Positions 1 to 13,075 of a stretch of 64,000 bases of DNA are shown here, one piece after another. Every line of letters begins with the position of its first letter. Within the stretch, counting starts at the first letter, position 1. Source of the stretch: Iris pallida (taxonomy: Eukaryota > Streptophyta > Magnoliopsida > Asparagales > Iridaceae). Made by a program: the position numbers and the translations under genes. Location of the stretch: NCBI GenBank assembly GCA_029216955.1, contig JANAVB010015600.1, positions 29,980,874-30,044,873 of the forward strand, written 5' to 3'. The notes beneath the pieces are model-generated. The model ran no database searches. It saw only the letters and a program-made list of their open reading frames with translations, and was not told the origin of the DNA.

Positions 1-3000
1 AGAGGTGGTAGGATTTTGTTTAGGCCGCCGGAAGAGCCAGAGGTTGTGTTTTCCAGAGGAGCAGCTGACCCTGTAGATGGGTTCTATGGAGCTTTACTGG
101 CGGGGCAGGCATTGCCGCATCTATTGATTGCTGATTTTATGGGTGTTTTTCCAGAGGAGTTGCCTGGGATGTCGCCGGATAGAGACGTTGAGTTCTCTAT
201 AGACTTAGTGCCAGGTGCTGAGCCCATTTCGCAGCACGTCTATAGGGTCAACAACAGCGAGTTGGCGGAGCTGAAGAAGCAGGTCGACGAGCTGCAGGAC
301 AAGGGGTTCATTAGATCCAGTTCATCGCCTTGGGGAGCGCTAGTCCTGTTTGTGCCTAAAAAGGATGGTACGATACGTATGTGTATCGATTACAGGATGC
401 TCAATAACCTTACTATCAAGAATAAGTACCCATTGTCGAGGATCGATGACTTGTTCGATCAGCTGAGCGGCGCCAAGGTATTTTCAAAGATAGATCTGAG
501 GTCCGGCTATCATCAGCTGAAGGTGAAGAAGGAAGATGTTCCGAAGACAGCTTTTCAGACTCGGTACGGCTAATACGAGTTTATAGTGATGCCATTTGGG
601 TTGACCAACGCCCCAGCTGTGTTCATGAACTTGATGAACAAGGTATTCCATCAGTACCTTGACAAGTTCGTGGTGGTCTTCATAGACGACATTCTGGTTT
701 ACTTGAAGACGCCAGAGGAGCACGAGAAGCATCTGAGGATTGTGTTCGAGACCTTGAGAAAGGAGCAGTTGTATGGAAAGTTGTCGAAGTATGAGTTTTT
801 TCTGGATCGGGTCGAGTTCCTGGGTCATGTTGTGACCGAGCACGGGATCTCAGTAGACCAGAGGAAGATTGCTGCGGTAGAGTCTTGGTCTACGCCCAGT
901 ACAGTTGCCGAGATTCGGAGCTTTCTGGGATTGGCGGGCTACTATCGGAAGTTTGTCCAGGATTTCTCGCGGATCGTGGAGCCGATGACTAGACTCACCA
1001 GGAAGGACGTAGAGTTCGTCTGGACTGAGGAGTGTCAGGCCGCCTTCGATGAGCTGAAGAAGAGGTTGACATCAGCTCCTATCTTGACATTGCCGTCTGG
1101 GACCGGTGGTTTCTCGATTTACAGCGACGCTTCTGGTCGGGGTCTGGGTTGTGTACTTCAGCAGCACGGGAAGGTGATTGCCTATGCATCTAGGCAGTTA
1201 TGTCCTCATGAGAAGAACTACCCGACTCACGATCTGGAGTTAGCCGCTGTCATCTTTGCCCTGAAGTTGTGGAAACACTATCTGTACGGAGAGCGGGTTG
1301 AGATCTTTACTGATCATAAGAGCTTGAAGTACGTGTTCACTCAGAAGGAGCTAAACATGAGGCAGAGACGTTGGCTCGAGCTGATGAAGGACTTTGATAT
1401 CGCCTTGCAGTACCATCCAGGAAAGGCCAACATGGTCACAGATGCCTTGAGCAGGTATCCAGTGGCTATGTATCTGACGTCAGACCGTCATCTTTTGGCC
1501 GACCTGGATAGTTTGGGAATCGAGGTGATCATTCCAGGCATGGAGGTACAGATGTGGGGTTTACAGATTCAGTCTGAGTTGATGGACAGGGTCAGATCAG
1601 CGCAGTTTGATGATATTGCCCCGAGGTACATCAGGGAGCAGGTGCAGACAGGGTTGCTTGATGATTTCTCCATTGCCGAAGATAGGTCGCTGCGGTACGG
1701 TGCTAGACTGTGCGTTCCGAGTGGAGAGCTTCGGGAGGAGGTTCTTTAGGAGGCTCACTGCTCTCAGTACTCTATGCATCCTGGTGCCAACAAGATGTAC
1801 AGAGATCTGAGAGAGCACGTTTGGTGGTACGGCATGAAGCGCGAGGTGGCTCAGTTCGTATCTCACTGCTTGGTTTGTCAGCAGGGTAAAGGCCTAGAGG
1901 TAGAGGCCTGGTGGGTTGCTACAGCCACTACCTATTCCTGAGTGGAAGTAGGAGCACATCACCATGGACTTTGTGTCTGGACTTCCCCGATCTCCAGGAG
2001 GGAAAGACGCGATTTGGGTCATAGTTGATAGATTGACCAAATTGGCCCACTTTTTGCCTTTCGAGGTGGGTTTGTCTACGGAGAGGTTGGCAGAGCTGTA
2101 TGTCCGTCAGATCGTACGATTGCATGGGGTTTCTGTGAGCATAGTTTCAGATCGAGATAGCTGTTTCACTTTCTACTTCTAGAGGAGTTTGCAGGCTAGC
2201 TTGGGCACCTCGCTCAAGTTCAGTGCTGCTTACCACCCCCAGACAGACGGGCAGTCGGAGAGGACTATCCAAACCTTGGAGGATATGCTTCGCATGTGTG
2301 TGCTAGATCTCGGGGGTTCTTGGGAGGATCGTCTCCACCTGGTAGAGTTTGCTTACAACAACAGCTACCAGGCCAGTATAGAGATGTCGCCATTTGAGGC
2401 TCTATACGGAAGGAGATGCCGTACTCCCTTATCTTGGGACGATGTTGGCGAGAGGGTGCTGCTTGGACCAGGGATGGTGGTGGATGCAGCTGAGAAGGTC
2501 CGGCTTATTAGAGACAGACTTCGGGTGGCTCAGGATAGGCAGCGACATTGGGCCGATAGCCACCGGAGACCGTTAGAGTTCGAGGTTAGTTTCAGTTCCT
2601 GTTTGTGCTTGTTTGTGTTTTGTCTGTCCTGTGTGCTGAGTTTGTTTTATGTCTAGGCTGGCGCTTTGGTGTTCCTGAAGATTTCTCCGACACGGGGCAC
2701 GATTTGCTTTGGCGGGGGCGGGAAGCTTAGTTCGCGCTACATCGGACCTTTCACCATTCTTGAGAGGGTCGGTGCAGTGGCTTACCGGCTAGACTTGCCG
2801 TCTACGCTGGAGGGGGTACACAACGTGTTCCACGTGTCGCAACTGAGACGGTACGTGGCGGACCCCAGCCATGTATTGGATCATTCAGCGATCGAGGTGG
2901 GGCCTACTCTTCACTATCCAGAGCAGCCAGTTGAGATTCTGGATCGTAGGGAGAAGGTGCTCCGGAACCAGGTTATACCCTTGGTTCGCGTTGCATGGAG

Positions 3001-3081
3001 GCATCACTCTCCAGGTGAGTCTACCTGGGAGAGAGAGAGGACGATATGCGGGAGCGTTTCCCTTATCTCTTCGAGCCCTGA
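1..3081 (+). pseudogene. Chromovirus pol (RT-RNase H-integrase-chromodomain), broken
   Basis: Polyprotein that copies the element RNA and integrates the cDNA. Order seen: protease/RT linker with [12 protein letters not shown] (about 170-210), RT with the FIDDILV active site (about 679-699), RNase H with [10 protein letters not shown] (about 1120) and TDHKSLKY (about 1309), integrase zinc finger ending HCLVC (about 1865), and the integrase D-D-E residues in MDFVSGLP (1964), SDRDS (about 2150) and GQSERT (about 2240). A GPY/F module (YIGPF, about 2740) and a chromodomain-like tail (VEILDRREKVLRNQVIPLV, about 2930-2990) follow. Breaks: TAA at 571, TAG at 1747, TAG at 1948 and 2180 (both where family members have Trp), a frameshift near 1880-1920, and an AG expansion near 3037 that shifts the final codons. 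Clade from motifs only. Confidence 0.92.
2585..2656 (+). other. Putative 72-bp intron in chromovirus integrase
   Basis: The integrase frame is interrupted by a 72-bp T-rich stretch that begins GTTAGT and ends TCTAG, between the codon before the insert (GAG) and the codons for the conserved VGD-VFLK block (here AGALVFLK). Removal is phase 0 and restores the family alignment. In Tekay-2 the same block (VGDMVFL) is again directly preceded by an AG, at 61347-61350. Known: plant gypsy pol genes are normally intronless. Inferred: a spliceosomal intron of this family; a simple insertion is the alternative. Confidence 0.55.
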
Positions 3082-3151
3082 GGTATAATTTTTGTTTCTG
3101 CATTGTGATTCATTGTATGTTTGTTTTAATTTTGAGGACAAAATTTTTTTT

Positions 3152-3165
3152 AAGGTGGATAGATT
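3152..3165 (+). other. Polypurine tract of Tekay-1
   Basis: Purine-rich AAGGTGGATAGATT directly abuts the TGTCAC start of the 3' LTR. The equivalent in Tekay-2 is AAGGTGGGTAGGAT at 61839-61852. This is the usual primer site for plus-strand DNA synthesis. Confidence 0.7.
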
Positions 3166-3942
3166 TGTCACCCCCAGTTTTCATGAACAGGAGTATTTTG
3201 GTAATTTCCACTTTAAAAATTATTTTGGAATTATTTATTTATTATTTGTATTATTTTGGGGTTATTTGAATCGGGTTCGAATTTCAACTCATTCCGACTT
3301 GTTTTGACTTGTTTCGGAGATCCGGAGTAGTTTTGACCTTAGCTAGCCATGGCCCACAAAATTACCATCAAAAGTTAGAGGGATTAATCATGACTCCATG
3401 GATTAGGTTAGACCTAATTAGAATACTAGATTACATTTTTAATCCCCAAACCCTAAGCAACCTTGTGTAGAGCTAATAGAACATATAGGAGGGCAAACTT
3501 GTAATTAGGAAAAAGGGGGTTTGGGCTTGCTTTGGCCGGCCACATCATGTGGGGGTGGGTAGGAGAGAGAAAATCATTTCCTTTTATTCTCATCCACTTC
3601 TTCTTCTTCTTTTCCAAAGGTTCCTTCCACTTTTGAAAGCTCACCATTGTTCCTTCTCCAAAACTAGGTATTCCCTTCTCCAAATTAGTTTTTCTTTTCA
3701 TTTAGAATGGTTAGGAACCCATAGGAATATTTCCCATGGTTGTGTCTCCATTTGAGACCATTTTTTGTCCTTTGGGCATTTCTAGAGGTGTCCAATATGT
3801 AGGTTGGTGTCCTAATAGGAAAACCCTCTATTTGGACTCATGGATATTGTTGTGTATTGATTTTTGAATTGTTCTTGCATTTATTCCAGATTTTTACATG
3901 TTCTTAGAATGTATTTTTTCATGTTTATAATGTACCATATTC

Positions 3943-4399
<457 letters not shown>

Positions 4400-5574
4400 G
4401 GTTAGATATATGGTGGGTTATATGTGGATATATTTTGTGATGGGGTGATGTTGTTTGTGGTTGGGAAGGGGACTAGACATGGTCGGCCATGTGTGTGTGT
4501 ATGTTGTGTTGGTAGAGAGGGGTAGTGAAGGTGTTTGGTATTATGTTTGAGTGTATATAGAGAGGGGTATATAGAGGAGAGTTTGAGGGTGTTAGTGAGT
4601 GAATAGGAGGAGGGGGAAACCACCCAAAATCTGTCCAATACCCCCCCCCCCCCCCAAACTGCTGTCCTAATTCCCCATAAAACAGCCCAGTTTTCCCCTT
4701 ATATTGTTGTCCAAAACCTTACAAAATAGTCCCTCAAAAACCCTTAAATTCTGTCCACAAATAGCCCCTTATATCACCCTATTTGCTGCCCTTATATACC
4801 CACTTTTGCACCATCAAAACAGCCCATATATGACCAAATGGACAGCCATGTAGCTGTCCCAAAACAGTCCTAAATAGCCCCAAAACAGCCCCTACAAATC
4901 TGTCCCTTTTGGCCAATTTCAGTCCACTTTTAGGACTCCAATTTAGCCTCCAACTGTCACCAATTTCAGCCCCTATAACACCACTCCAAATCAGTCCTAT
5001 TGCCATGTATTTCAGTCCCTTAAACACCACAAAATCAGTCCCCCAAGTCCATTCAAACAGTCCACATAATTGCCTTTGTGTGTGTGAGTGTTTGTGAGAG
5101 CTTGTGAGTGTGTGTGTGAGGTTTATGAGTGAAACTAGTACCCTATAGTATAGCCTACATCTAAACTAGTAGGAAACTTATAGGAAACCTATGAGAGTGA
5201 TAAATATAGGAGTGTGTCATAAGAGTGAGTGGTGTAGATGAGTGTGGTAGAGAAAAGGGTAAAATTCATGATATAGAATAGGGTAAATCTATACCCCGTA
5301 TCCTAACATGGTTTAGATACTTAGGATACCCAAATTTCTTGGTAGGTAAACCTTAGATAACTTGATATCTAGCTACCCTAAGGAGCCTAGGCTAGTATCA
5401 TGGGTATTTGCGGGATTTTCTTGGGATTGGGCAAGGTATCGGGATTTACCTTGGTAAGGTAATATAGGCTTTACCTAGAAAATAGGGTATTTGTGTTAGG
5501 AGCCTAAGATAGGGTTAGAACTTGATTTCCGTGGTTGGTAATTATCGAATATGGTACTCATAGACTAGTTTTGA

Positions 5575-5893
5575 CGTCGGTTGACCTTTTTGACCAAAAG
5601 TCAACAAAAGTCAACCGAGAGTCAAACTTAGTCTTTAAGCGACCCGATTTGACCGAAACCAATCCAGAGTTGACCAGTTGACTGAAAGTCAACAGTTGGT
5701 CAACATTAGACTAGTTTGACCTAAGGTTGACCAGAGTTGACCAGAGTTAACTTTTGATCAAAAGTCAACTGTAAGTCAACCGTTGACCCCGATTGACCTA
5801 GTTTGACTTGGATTGACTTCCAGTGACCTAGTATGACCTAGTATGAACCAGTATGACCTAGTATGACTCAGTTTGACCTAGATTGACCTAGTT
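5575..5893. promoter_or_regulatory. Dense TTGAC/GTCAA block in LTR
   Basis: About twenty TTGAC cores on both strands within roughly 320 bp, as irregular variants of TTGACC and AAGTCAAC. TTGAC(C/T) is the W-box core bound by WRKY factors. The Tekay-2 LTR has a shorter version at 57291-57380. It could equally be a decayed tandem repeat with no regulatory role. Confidence 0.4.
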
Positions 5894-6650
5894 TTAACTT
5901 AGACTTGCATTCATGGCTTATATTAGTTTTCTTTTTCAGTATTAAGCCCTGTTTGACTCATAGTATCTTATTTTAGGTCTGTGATCACTCTGAGCGTCTG
6001 TTCACCCTATTAGCTCAGGACCACAGGCGAGTACATTCACTGATAGTTTTCATTATCTTGATATCTACTATATCCGATTCAGTCATAGTGTTTTACTTGA
6101 TTCCCGACACGACGGTTCACGGACTAGTATACGTCGGATCCTGTCATGAGATGTTATTCCTAGACTCTCTTGGTATATGAGTATGTGATATTCCTGTGTT
6201 TCTGTACTTATAGAGACACTGATTTGGGAGTGGGTTGGCCCCCTGCTCTTGAACCCCGTGTCATGACGTGCCATGTCCGGATCCGTGATACTATTCGGGG
6301 ATGGGGGAATTATTAGGGGTTATGTGATCAAGCCTTCCTGTAACTATACATTGCTAGCGTCACCCTCACCTTACGTAGGGTGTTGCAGACACCCCATTAC
6401 CAGTTATCCAGGTTGGACGGCATGACTCTCCGTTGAGTACACCGCGGATTGCCAAGCCAAGTGGATAACCATCTCTTGCTTCCCTAGCCGATCACATAGC
6501 GTTCTAATAATTCAAATCACCTTTTTACATTTATTGTCATATCTTATATTCCAGTTCAGCTTTACTTACTGTACTTTCACCATGCTATGATTCATTTCTC
6601 ATATGCTCTACCTGCCTTTATACTGTAGCATGATTTGAGACTAAGTTCTG

Positions 6651-6713
6651 TTTGAAAGAAGGGTTACAACTCTGGTCCTTGTTTGGTTCAAGGGTTGTAA
6701 CTCGACTTTCAAA
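6651..6713 (+). repeat. Conserved LTR hairpin
   Basis: Nested inverted arms: TTTGAAAG/CTTTCAAA outside, GTTACAAC (6663-6670)/GTTGTAAC (6694-6701), then CCTTG (6677)/CAAGG (6689) around the loop TTTGGTT. A closely similar hairpin occurs in the otherwise different solo LTR at 26673-26713. Confidence 0.7.
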
Positions 6714-7323
6714 TGGTTCCCAAGTCGCATATATCTTTTGTCTTATATTTCATTATTACTGTCTCTTATAGTATTTTTCAATTCATATGGAACTGCTGTT
6801 GGTGTTTGTACTTGCTCATTTTCCTGACAGGATACCGTTGACAAATTTTATAGATGACTCTGAGACTGACTGCCCGACCTACTACGGGATTGAGTCTGAT
6901 GGACTAGACTTAGACCGTGGCTTATTGGTAGAGCCACTGGACTTCGCTCACCCTGAGTAGCCTAGTTAGTTAGGTTTGCCTGGCCTGCGAGCCAGCTAGT
7001 ACATTTTCAGTTGTAGTATCTTTATACTTATACTATCTGAGACTCTGGATGTTGTGTTAGCTATGACTTGTGGATTTTGGACTCGTTTCCTGTTTATCTA
7101 TCATATCTATCTCTTTTCATGCTATCTACCTTAGTTTTGATTATGTGATTGAGACTGTATTACTATGTCACCTCCATTCGGAGTGTATGTACTGTATAGG
7201 TACATTTATCTGTTTTAGTCGTAGTATTTACAGACCCTATATACAGCGTTCTACCGTCGATTCTGTGGCATAGGCTGGACGTAACCACGTGCTCGTGCCC
7301 TCTCTAGGGTGCGGGTCGTGACA

Positions 7324-7365
7324 GCAACGGACTAGCGACGGATAATATCCGTCGCTAAATATATG
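7324..7365. repeat. Left subterminal repeats of CACTA-1 (remnant)
   Basis: Contains ACTAGCGACGGATAAT and ATCCGTCGCTAAAT, two facing copies of the subterminal motif, directly after the LTR end. Only a fragment of the array remains in the window. Confidence 0.8.
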
Positions 7366-7417
7366 ACCCAGACTTAAATTGAAACGACGGGAGAAACTTT
7401 TCATTCCTCCCAAATTT

Positions 7418-7419
7418 CA

Positions 7420-7451
<32 letters not shown>

Positions 7452-9237
7452 CGCGGCTTCGGTGATCGGCAGCTTCCTCTCCTCTCTCTCTCCCGAAGGT
7501 AATCCTCTCTCTCTCTCTCTTTCGCGGTGGTCGGAGGGGCAGCGGGGGCGTCGTGGGCTGGGGGGCGACGGGGGAGGCGTTGGCTGCGGGGGCGGGAGAG
7601 GCGGGGGCTGGAGGGGCTGGTGGGGGAGGCGTTTGGCTGCGGGGGGGGCACGGGGGAGCGTTTGGCTGCAGGGGCGGGGGAGGCGGGGGCTGGGGGGGCG
7701 GGGGAGGCAGGGGCGGGGGGTTGGCTGTAGGGGTGGGGGGTTTGTTGCGGGGACGGGGGAGGCGCTGGAGGTTGGGGACTCGTGCGGAGAGCGACATCGA
7801 GGGGTCCGATAAACTGGGACACGACGCTATGCAGATGTCGGGATGCTTGACTCTTCGGCGGAGATGTGTGACATTGGTCGTGCACGGGGAACAACGGAGG
7901 GGAGGCGGAGTCTTACGGCGGTCGGTGCTTGCCGATCTTAGGGGGTGGCCAACCGGTAAGTGGTGGTAAGGTATGGATATGTGTGTTATTTTGGGATTGT
8001 GGATTTTTATGATGGTGATGGTGGTGATGGTGATGAGGTGATGGTGGCGGGTTCCGGGTGCCGCCGGCAGAGGTGTTTTAGGATGTGTGGTGGCAGAGGG
8101 TTGATGGGGTCAGGAGCATATCGGTGGTGGACATGGTTATTGGGGGTGATATGGCGGCCACGATGGCCGGAAGAGGTAAGCGATGAGGTGATGGTGGTGT
8201 TAATCTGTGGTGGTTGGTGGTGGTGAAATTCCGACGAAGGTGGCCGGGTGATGGCGAGGGGTCAATGACGATGTAGGTGGTGGCTGGTGGCGGCGATGGT
8301 GTCGACAAAAGCGGGGTACTGGTGGTGGGTCACAGGGATGATCGGCAGTCATAGATAGAGACGGGGCTGAGAGTGTGCGGGCAGCCACGACAGGATTCTA
8401 CTTTGATTTAAGGATTTCGATTGGTTCTTCCCCATTTGGTGTTAGCTTGTTGAAGCTGTTGGTAAAATTTACTTCAGCTTATGAGTGTACCTTTTACAAA
8501 AATACCGGTAGCAGTTTCTGAACAAACACTTTTCTATTTTTTTAAATTAAAAGGCAATGTTTATTAAACAAATTATTATTTTTGACACAACTTGTTAAAG
8601 CAACTTACCCCCCAACAACATATGGCAATAAGTAACTTCTTATAAGCTTAAGCAACAACGAACCCACCCTTAGTATTGGCTTTTGGATATGTTTATTTCT
8701 GTCATTCTCATTACTAGGCTTACAACACACAAATAATTATTTTTTTTGTGGAGTTAAATTAGGTGTGTAGAGGGTTTGCCCTAGATACTCTAATCTAAAA
8801 TTTTGTGTGTATGAGTATAGAGGGTTTTTTGTAAAATCTGTACAGTAGTAAAGGGAGTCTTTGTGTTATGCTTTGTATTAGTCACATGTATATGTAAGTA
8901 TCAGTTGGTTAGAGGCAAGGGAACTTTGCCATTGCATTTCATTGACAGGTAATGAGAACCCATTTACCTAGGTATTAGTATCTCAAGTATCAAATGGTGT
9001 GGCTTCATTTTATTTGCATATGCCATGTACCTTCGGTGTTATGCATGGCATTGACTGTTATACACATACACTAGCATGGTTGAATACTTGATAATTTGAA
9101 CCTAGCAACCCTACCTTTTAAATCAAGAATCTGAACCCTCTTTAATGATGCTGAAATTGTAATGTAATGCACATCACTACATGCCCTTGTTAACACACAA
9201 CCACCATGTGTTCAAGTTAGATATGTACTCTAACAGT
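7418..9237 (+). other. Non-coding leader of CACTA-1 transposase region
   Basis: A CT microsatellite (7418-7526), a G-rich stretch (7527-7770), a GGTGGTGATGG-rich stretch (7990-8340), then AT-rich DNA to 9237. The matching zone in CACTA-2 (35366-35930) is likewise C-tract plus AG microsatellite in reverse. Its place between the terminal repeats and TNP2 suggests promoter and 5' UTR. Gly- or Pro-rich ORFs here come from low complexity and I do not call them genes. Confidence 0.6.
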
Positions 9238-9476
9238 ATATGATCGCACTATCGGTATCGCACTATCGGTTCCGGTATCGAACTATCGGTATCGGACTAT
9301 CGGTATCGGTATCCGTATCGAACTATCGGACTATCGGTATCGGTATCGAACTATCGGTATCGCTAGCAGACTATCGGACTATCGGTATCGGTATCGGTAT
9401 CACACTATCGGTATCGGACTATCGATATCGATATCGCACTATCGATATCGATATCGAACTATCGACCTATATACCA
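9238..9476. repeat. TATCGG repeat block in CACTA-1
   Basis: Irregular runs of CTATCGG, TATCGGTATCGG and CGATATCGATATCG over about 240 bp, just before the TNP2 start at 9558. The motif matches the TATCGG-rich MITE-like sequences at 23216-23590 and 34230-35340. Confidence 0.8.
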
Positions 9477-9557
9477 GCGGATCCACCAGTTACATGATTA
9501 TATACTAATTATGTTTAGTTTGTCTTACGATACAGATTTTTACATCCAATCTGTGAT

Positions 9558-12175
9558 GGATCGCTATTTCGTTGATCGTACATGGATGTACAAACGACAA
9601 CACAAGAGAAGAATAGGTATGAGTGACGATTTTCAGGCAGACGTGGAAGTGTTTCTTAAGTATGCCATGAGCAAAGCTCAGTATATGGACGGTAACAAAA
9701 TCAAGTGTCCATGTCGTAATTGTCGTAATAGACGTTAAGAAGAAGTGGTGAGTGTAAGAGATCATTTGACCCGTAAGGGTTTCATACATGATTACGGCCT
9801 GTGGTCATCACAAGGTGGACTATATGAGGAAAGACAGGTTGCGAATGCTGCTACTTATGTTTTTGATGATAATGCTACAACGGATTTTGTCGTCGAAGAC
9901 GACGAATGCTCTGTTGATTATGGAGACCTGCAGAACCTTGCACGAGATATGGTGTACGACGCGACATGGCCTAATTTTGATCCGAAGGATCATAATCCCG
10001 AGGCAAAGGAGTTCTATGATATGTTTCAGGATACAAAAACTTCTTTATATCCTGTTGTGAGCCTCATTCCGTACTATCAGTGAAACTTGCTATGATCGGA
10101 TTATACAACTAATCAAGGAGGTGTTACCGAAGGAATCAAAAGAGCTTCCAAAAAACTTCTACAAGTCGAAGATGATGGTCCGACAACTAGAACTGGGGTA
10201 CAGAAGATAGATTGTTGTCTCAACGGATGCGTGTTGTACTACAAAAAAAATGAGGATATAGAAAGTTGCAGCTTCTGTAATGCGGATCGTTACAAGCCAA
10301 TCAGGGAAAAGGAAAGTCAACTAGAAAACGACGTCCTTACAAGTATATGCATTACTTGTCGATCACGAAGCGCTTGCAGAGGATGTATATGTCTCAGAAT
10401 ACAGCAGAACACATAACGTGGCACAACGAAGAACGCACAAAGGACGTTGGAGAATTGTCACATCTTTCGGATGGAGAGGCGTAGAATATTTTGATTTGCA
10501 TCATCCAGATTTTGCTGTAGAGCCTAGAAATGTACGTCTGGCGCTATGTTCTGATGGCTTCGCCCCTTTCGAACAGTCGGGATCTCAATACTACGGCTGG
10601 CCGGTCATTCTGACCCCTTACAATCTGCCACCATGGATGTGTATGAAGACTCCTTATATGTTCTTGACAGCTATCATACCGGGTCCCAAAAATTCGACGA
10701 AGAATATCGATATATATTTACAGCCGTTGTTGGATAAGCTGAAACAGCTATGGGAGATCGGCGTCGCGATCTATGATATTTTCAAGAAACAGAACTTTCA
10801 GATGAGAGCTTCACTAATGTGGACAATCAATGATTTTTTTTGCATACGGTATGATATCGGGATGGAGTACTCACGGCACCATGTCTTGTCCGATATGCAT
10901 GGAAAATAGTAAGGCATTCCACCTTAAGCATGGAAGAAAAACTTCTTTATTTGATTGTCATCGTCAATTTCTGCCCGCGAGTCATCCTTGGAGAAAGAGC
11001 AAGGACGCGTTCAGAGCTGGAAAATAAGAATTTTCTCATCCACCTGTCAGATTGTCGGGATACGATATTTGGAAAGATGTAAAGGACTTGCCCACTGTAA
11101 TGGAAGATCCATCGAACAATCGTGTCGATGGGTTCGGACAAAGCCATAACTGGACTAAATGGAGTATCTTCTGGGACTTGCCCTATTGGAAAGATAATCT
11201 TATAAGACATAATCTTGATGTTATGCATATCGAAAAGAATGTGTTCGATAATGTCTTCAATACCGTCATGGATATTAAAGGAAAGACGAAGGACAATCTA
11301 AAAGCAAGACAAGACATTATCGAGATATGCAAGCGTCCTTATCTGAACTTGATACAAAGGAGAGCTGGTGGACAATTAACTAAGCCGATAGCATAATACA
11401 CATTGAGCAAGGAAGATAGATTAATAATCTGCAAGTAGGTATCTACTTTAAGATTTTTCAACGGCTATGTATCGAATTTGTCTAGATGCGTTGATCTCAA
11501 TGAACGCAAGCTAACGGGAATAAAGAGTCACGACTGCCATGTATTATGGAAAGATTATTGTCCATTGATTTGAAAGAGTTGTTGCCTTCTGCTGTATGGG
11601 TTCCGTTGGCCGAACTATCTATATTCTTCAGGGATATTTGTTCAACTAAGTTGACTGTGCAACACATGGTTGAACTTAAGAAGATTATCTTAACAATTTG
11701 CAAGTTGGAGAAAATATTTCCTCCTGGCTTCTTCGACAGCATGGAGCATCTACCGATTCGTCTAGCATACGAAGTCCGTGTCGGTGCATCTGTTCATTAT
11801 CGATGGATGTACCCATTTGAAAGGTACATAAAAATTGATATAATTTAAGTTGAATTTCAGTGGGTTTTAAAATTCATTCTTAATTTTCAAGATAATTTGT
11901 CTCTCTAGATACCTACATCATCTAAAGAAGAAAGTTGGTAACAAGGCTCATATAGAGGCTTCGATATGCGAAGCATATCTTATCGAAGAGGTGTCAAACT
12001 TCTGCTCCATTTATTTTGATACTCATGTTAAGACAAATCGAAATAGACCTCAAAGGAATGATGAGGACATTGAGGATGGAGGTATATTCAATGTAAGAGA
12101 CAAGCCTGTTGGGGCTAGTAAAAAACGGTAGTTGACTGACGACGAGTATGATGCCGCGGACAGATATGTCTTGTT
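9558..12175 (+). pseudogene. TNP2-type CACTA transposase, decayed and truncated
   Basis: Closely similar throughout to the intact TNP2 gene of CACTA-2. It starts MDRYFVDRTWMYKR (transposase-associated domain), keeps the CPC-x2-C cluster (about 9710), TNP2 blocks (CMKTPYMFLTAIIPGPKN about 10645; NLDVMHIEKNVFDN about 11212) and the DUF4218 region (FFDSMEHLPI about 11735). Intron 1 is recognisable at about 11824-11909 at the same position as in CACTA-2. In-frame stop TAA at 9736, several frameshifts and further stops after 10080; coding similarity ends at about 12175, before DUF4216. It cannot make a full transposase. Confidence 0.9.
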
Positions 12176-12360
12176 TTGTTATGCATATTTGTGATTATAT
12201 ATTGATCTATGTAATTTTTTGATAATTGATGTGCATTATATTCGTATGTGATTTATATTGGATTATATATTGGTCTCAGTGATTGTATATTGTGATTATA
12301 TATTGGTCCGATGTTCGGATGTTGTGTAAACAGGGAAAGCTCTGCAATTTTTTTTAAATA
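12176..12360. other. AT-rich deletion junction in CACTA-1
   Basis: Between the broken transposase and the right subterminal array lie repeats of GATTATATATTG-type sequence. No coding potential. This marks where the rest of TNP2 and the second gene, present in CACTA-2, were lost. Confidence 0.5.
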
Positions 12361-12364
12361 TCTC

Positions 12365-13075
12365 ATTTAGCGACGGACTAGTGACGGGTTAGCAACGGAT
12401 AATGTCAGGTACCGACTAAATTTCGATGGAATATCCGTCGTTAACTGAAGAATTGGAAATATTTTCAGTTAGCGACGGATGGTCGACGGATAATTCGTCG
12501 ACCGGGTTCTGGAAGTGTCATGGTCGACGAATTAGCGGCAGACTATCCGTCGCCATGGTTCTGGTAATGTCAAGCATTTCCAGAACGTTAGCGACGGATA
12601 TGCCGTCAGGAATCCATCGCCATGGTCGACGGATCCACGACGGAATATCCGTTGCCATTGTTCTGAAAATGTCAAACATTTCCAGAACCTGGTCGATGGA
12701 TTATCCGCCGGCAATCCGTCCTTAGTTAGCGACGGTGGTCGACGGAACAGCGACGGAACGATATCCTCTGATACACAATAACGACGGTTTACCGACGGAC
12801 TATCCGTCGCTAAGTGCCTTTACAATTCAATACCTAATACTTGAATTCGACGAAAGACCGTCGGCAAGTCGTCGCTAATGCAACGAATAATGACGACGGA
12901 AAGCTGTCGCTATTCCATCGCTTTGCGACTACTAAGCGACGGATTTTATTAGCGACGAGCTGATTGCCGACGAATTTTTTTTTAAGAATATTCGTCTAAA
13001 ATCCGTCTCTAATACTTATTAGCGACGGATGGTCGACGGATCCGGCCGTCGCTAAAGCAACATATTTTGGTAGTG
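12365..13075. repeat. Right subterminal repeat array and end of CACTA-1
   Basis: Many copies of TAGCGACGGA and TCCGTCGCTA with GTCGACGGA variants on both strands, with stretches such as TTCTGG-AATGTCA-CATTTCCAGAAC that pair as short hairpins (12555-12590, 12655-12690). It ends GGTAGTG at 13075. Subterminal arrays are the binding sites of the CACTA TnpA-type protein. Confidence 0.88.

Larger units (their letters stand above)
7324..13075 (+). mobile_element. CACTA-1, decayed CACTA transposon (left end missing)
   Basis: Right terminus TATTTTGGTAGTG at 13063-13075 is the complement of a CACTACCAAAATA end. Subterminal TAGCGACGGA/TCCGTCGCTA repeats lie at both sides (7330-7362 and 12365-13065). 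The left end is beyond Tekay-1, which inserted into the left subterminal zone. Between them: CT microsatellite, G-rich leader, TATCGG repeats and a broken TNP2 gene. The block AAATTGAA-CGACGG near 7370 matches CACTA-2 near 35930 in reverse. The DUF4216 part and the Transposase_24 gene are missing, so this is an internally deleted copy close to CACTA-2. Confidence 0.88.

Noticed and set aside
7355..7969. Pro-rich and Gly-rich ORFs on both strands
   Set aside because: Product of the CT and G-rich leader of CACTA-1; overlapping frames are equally open.
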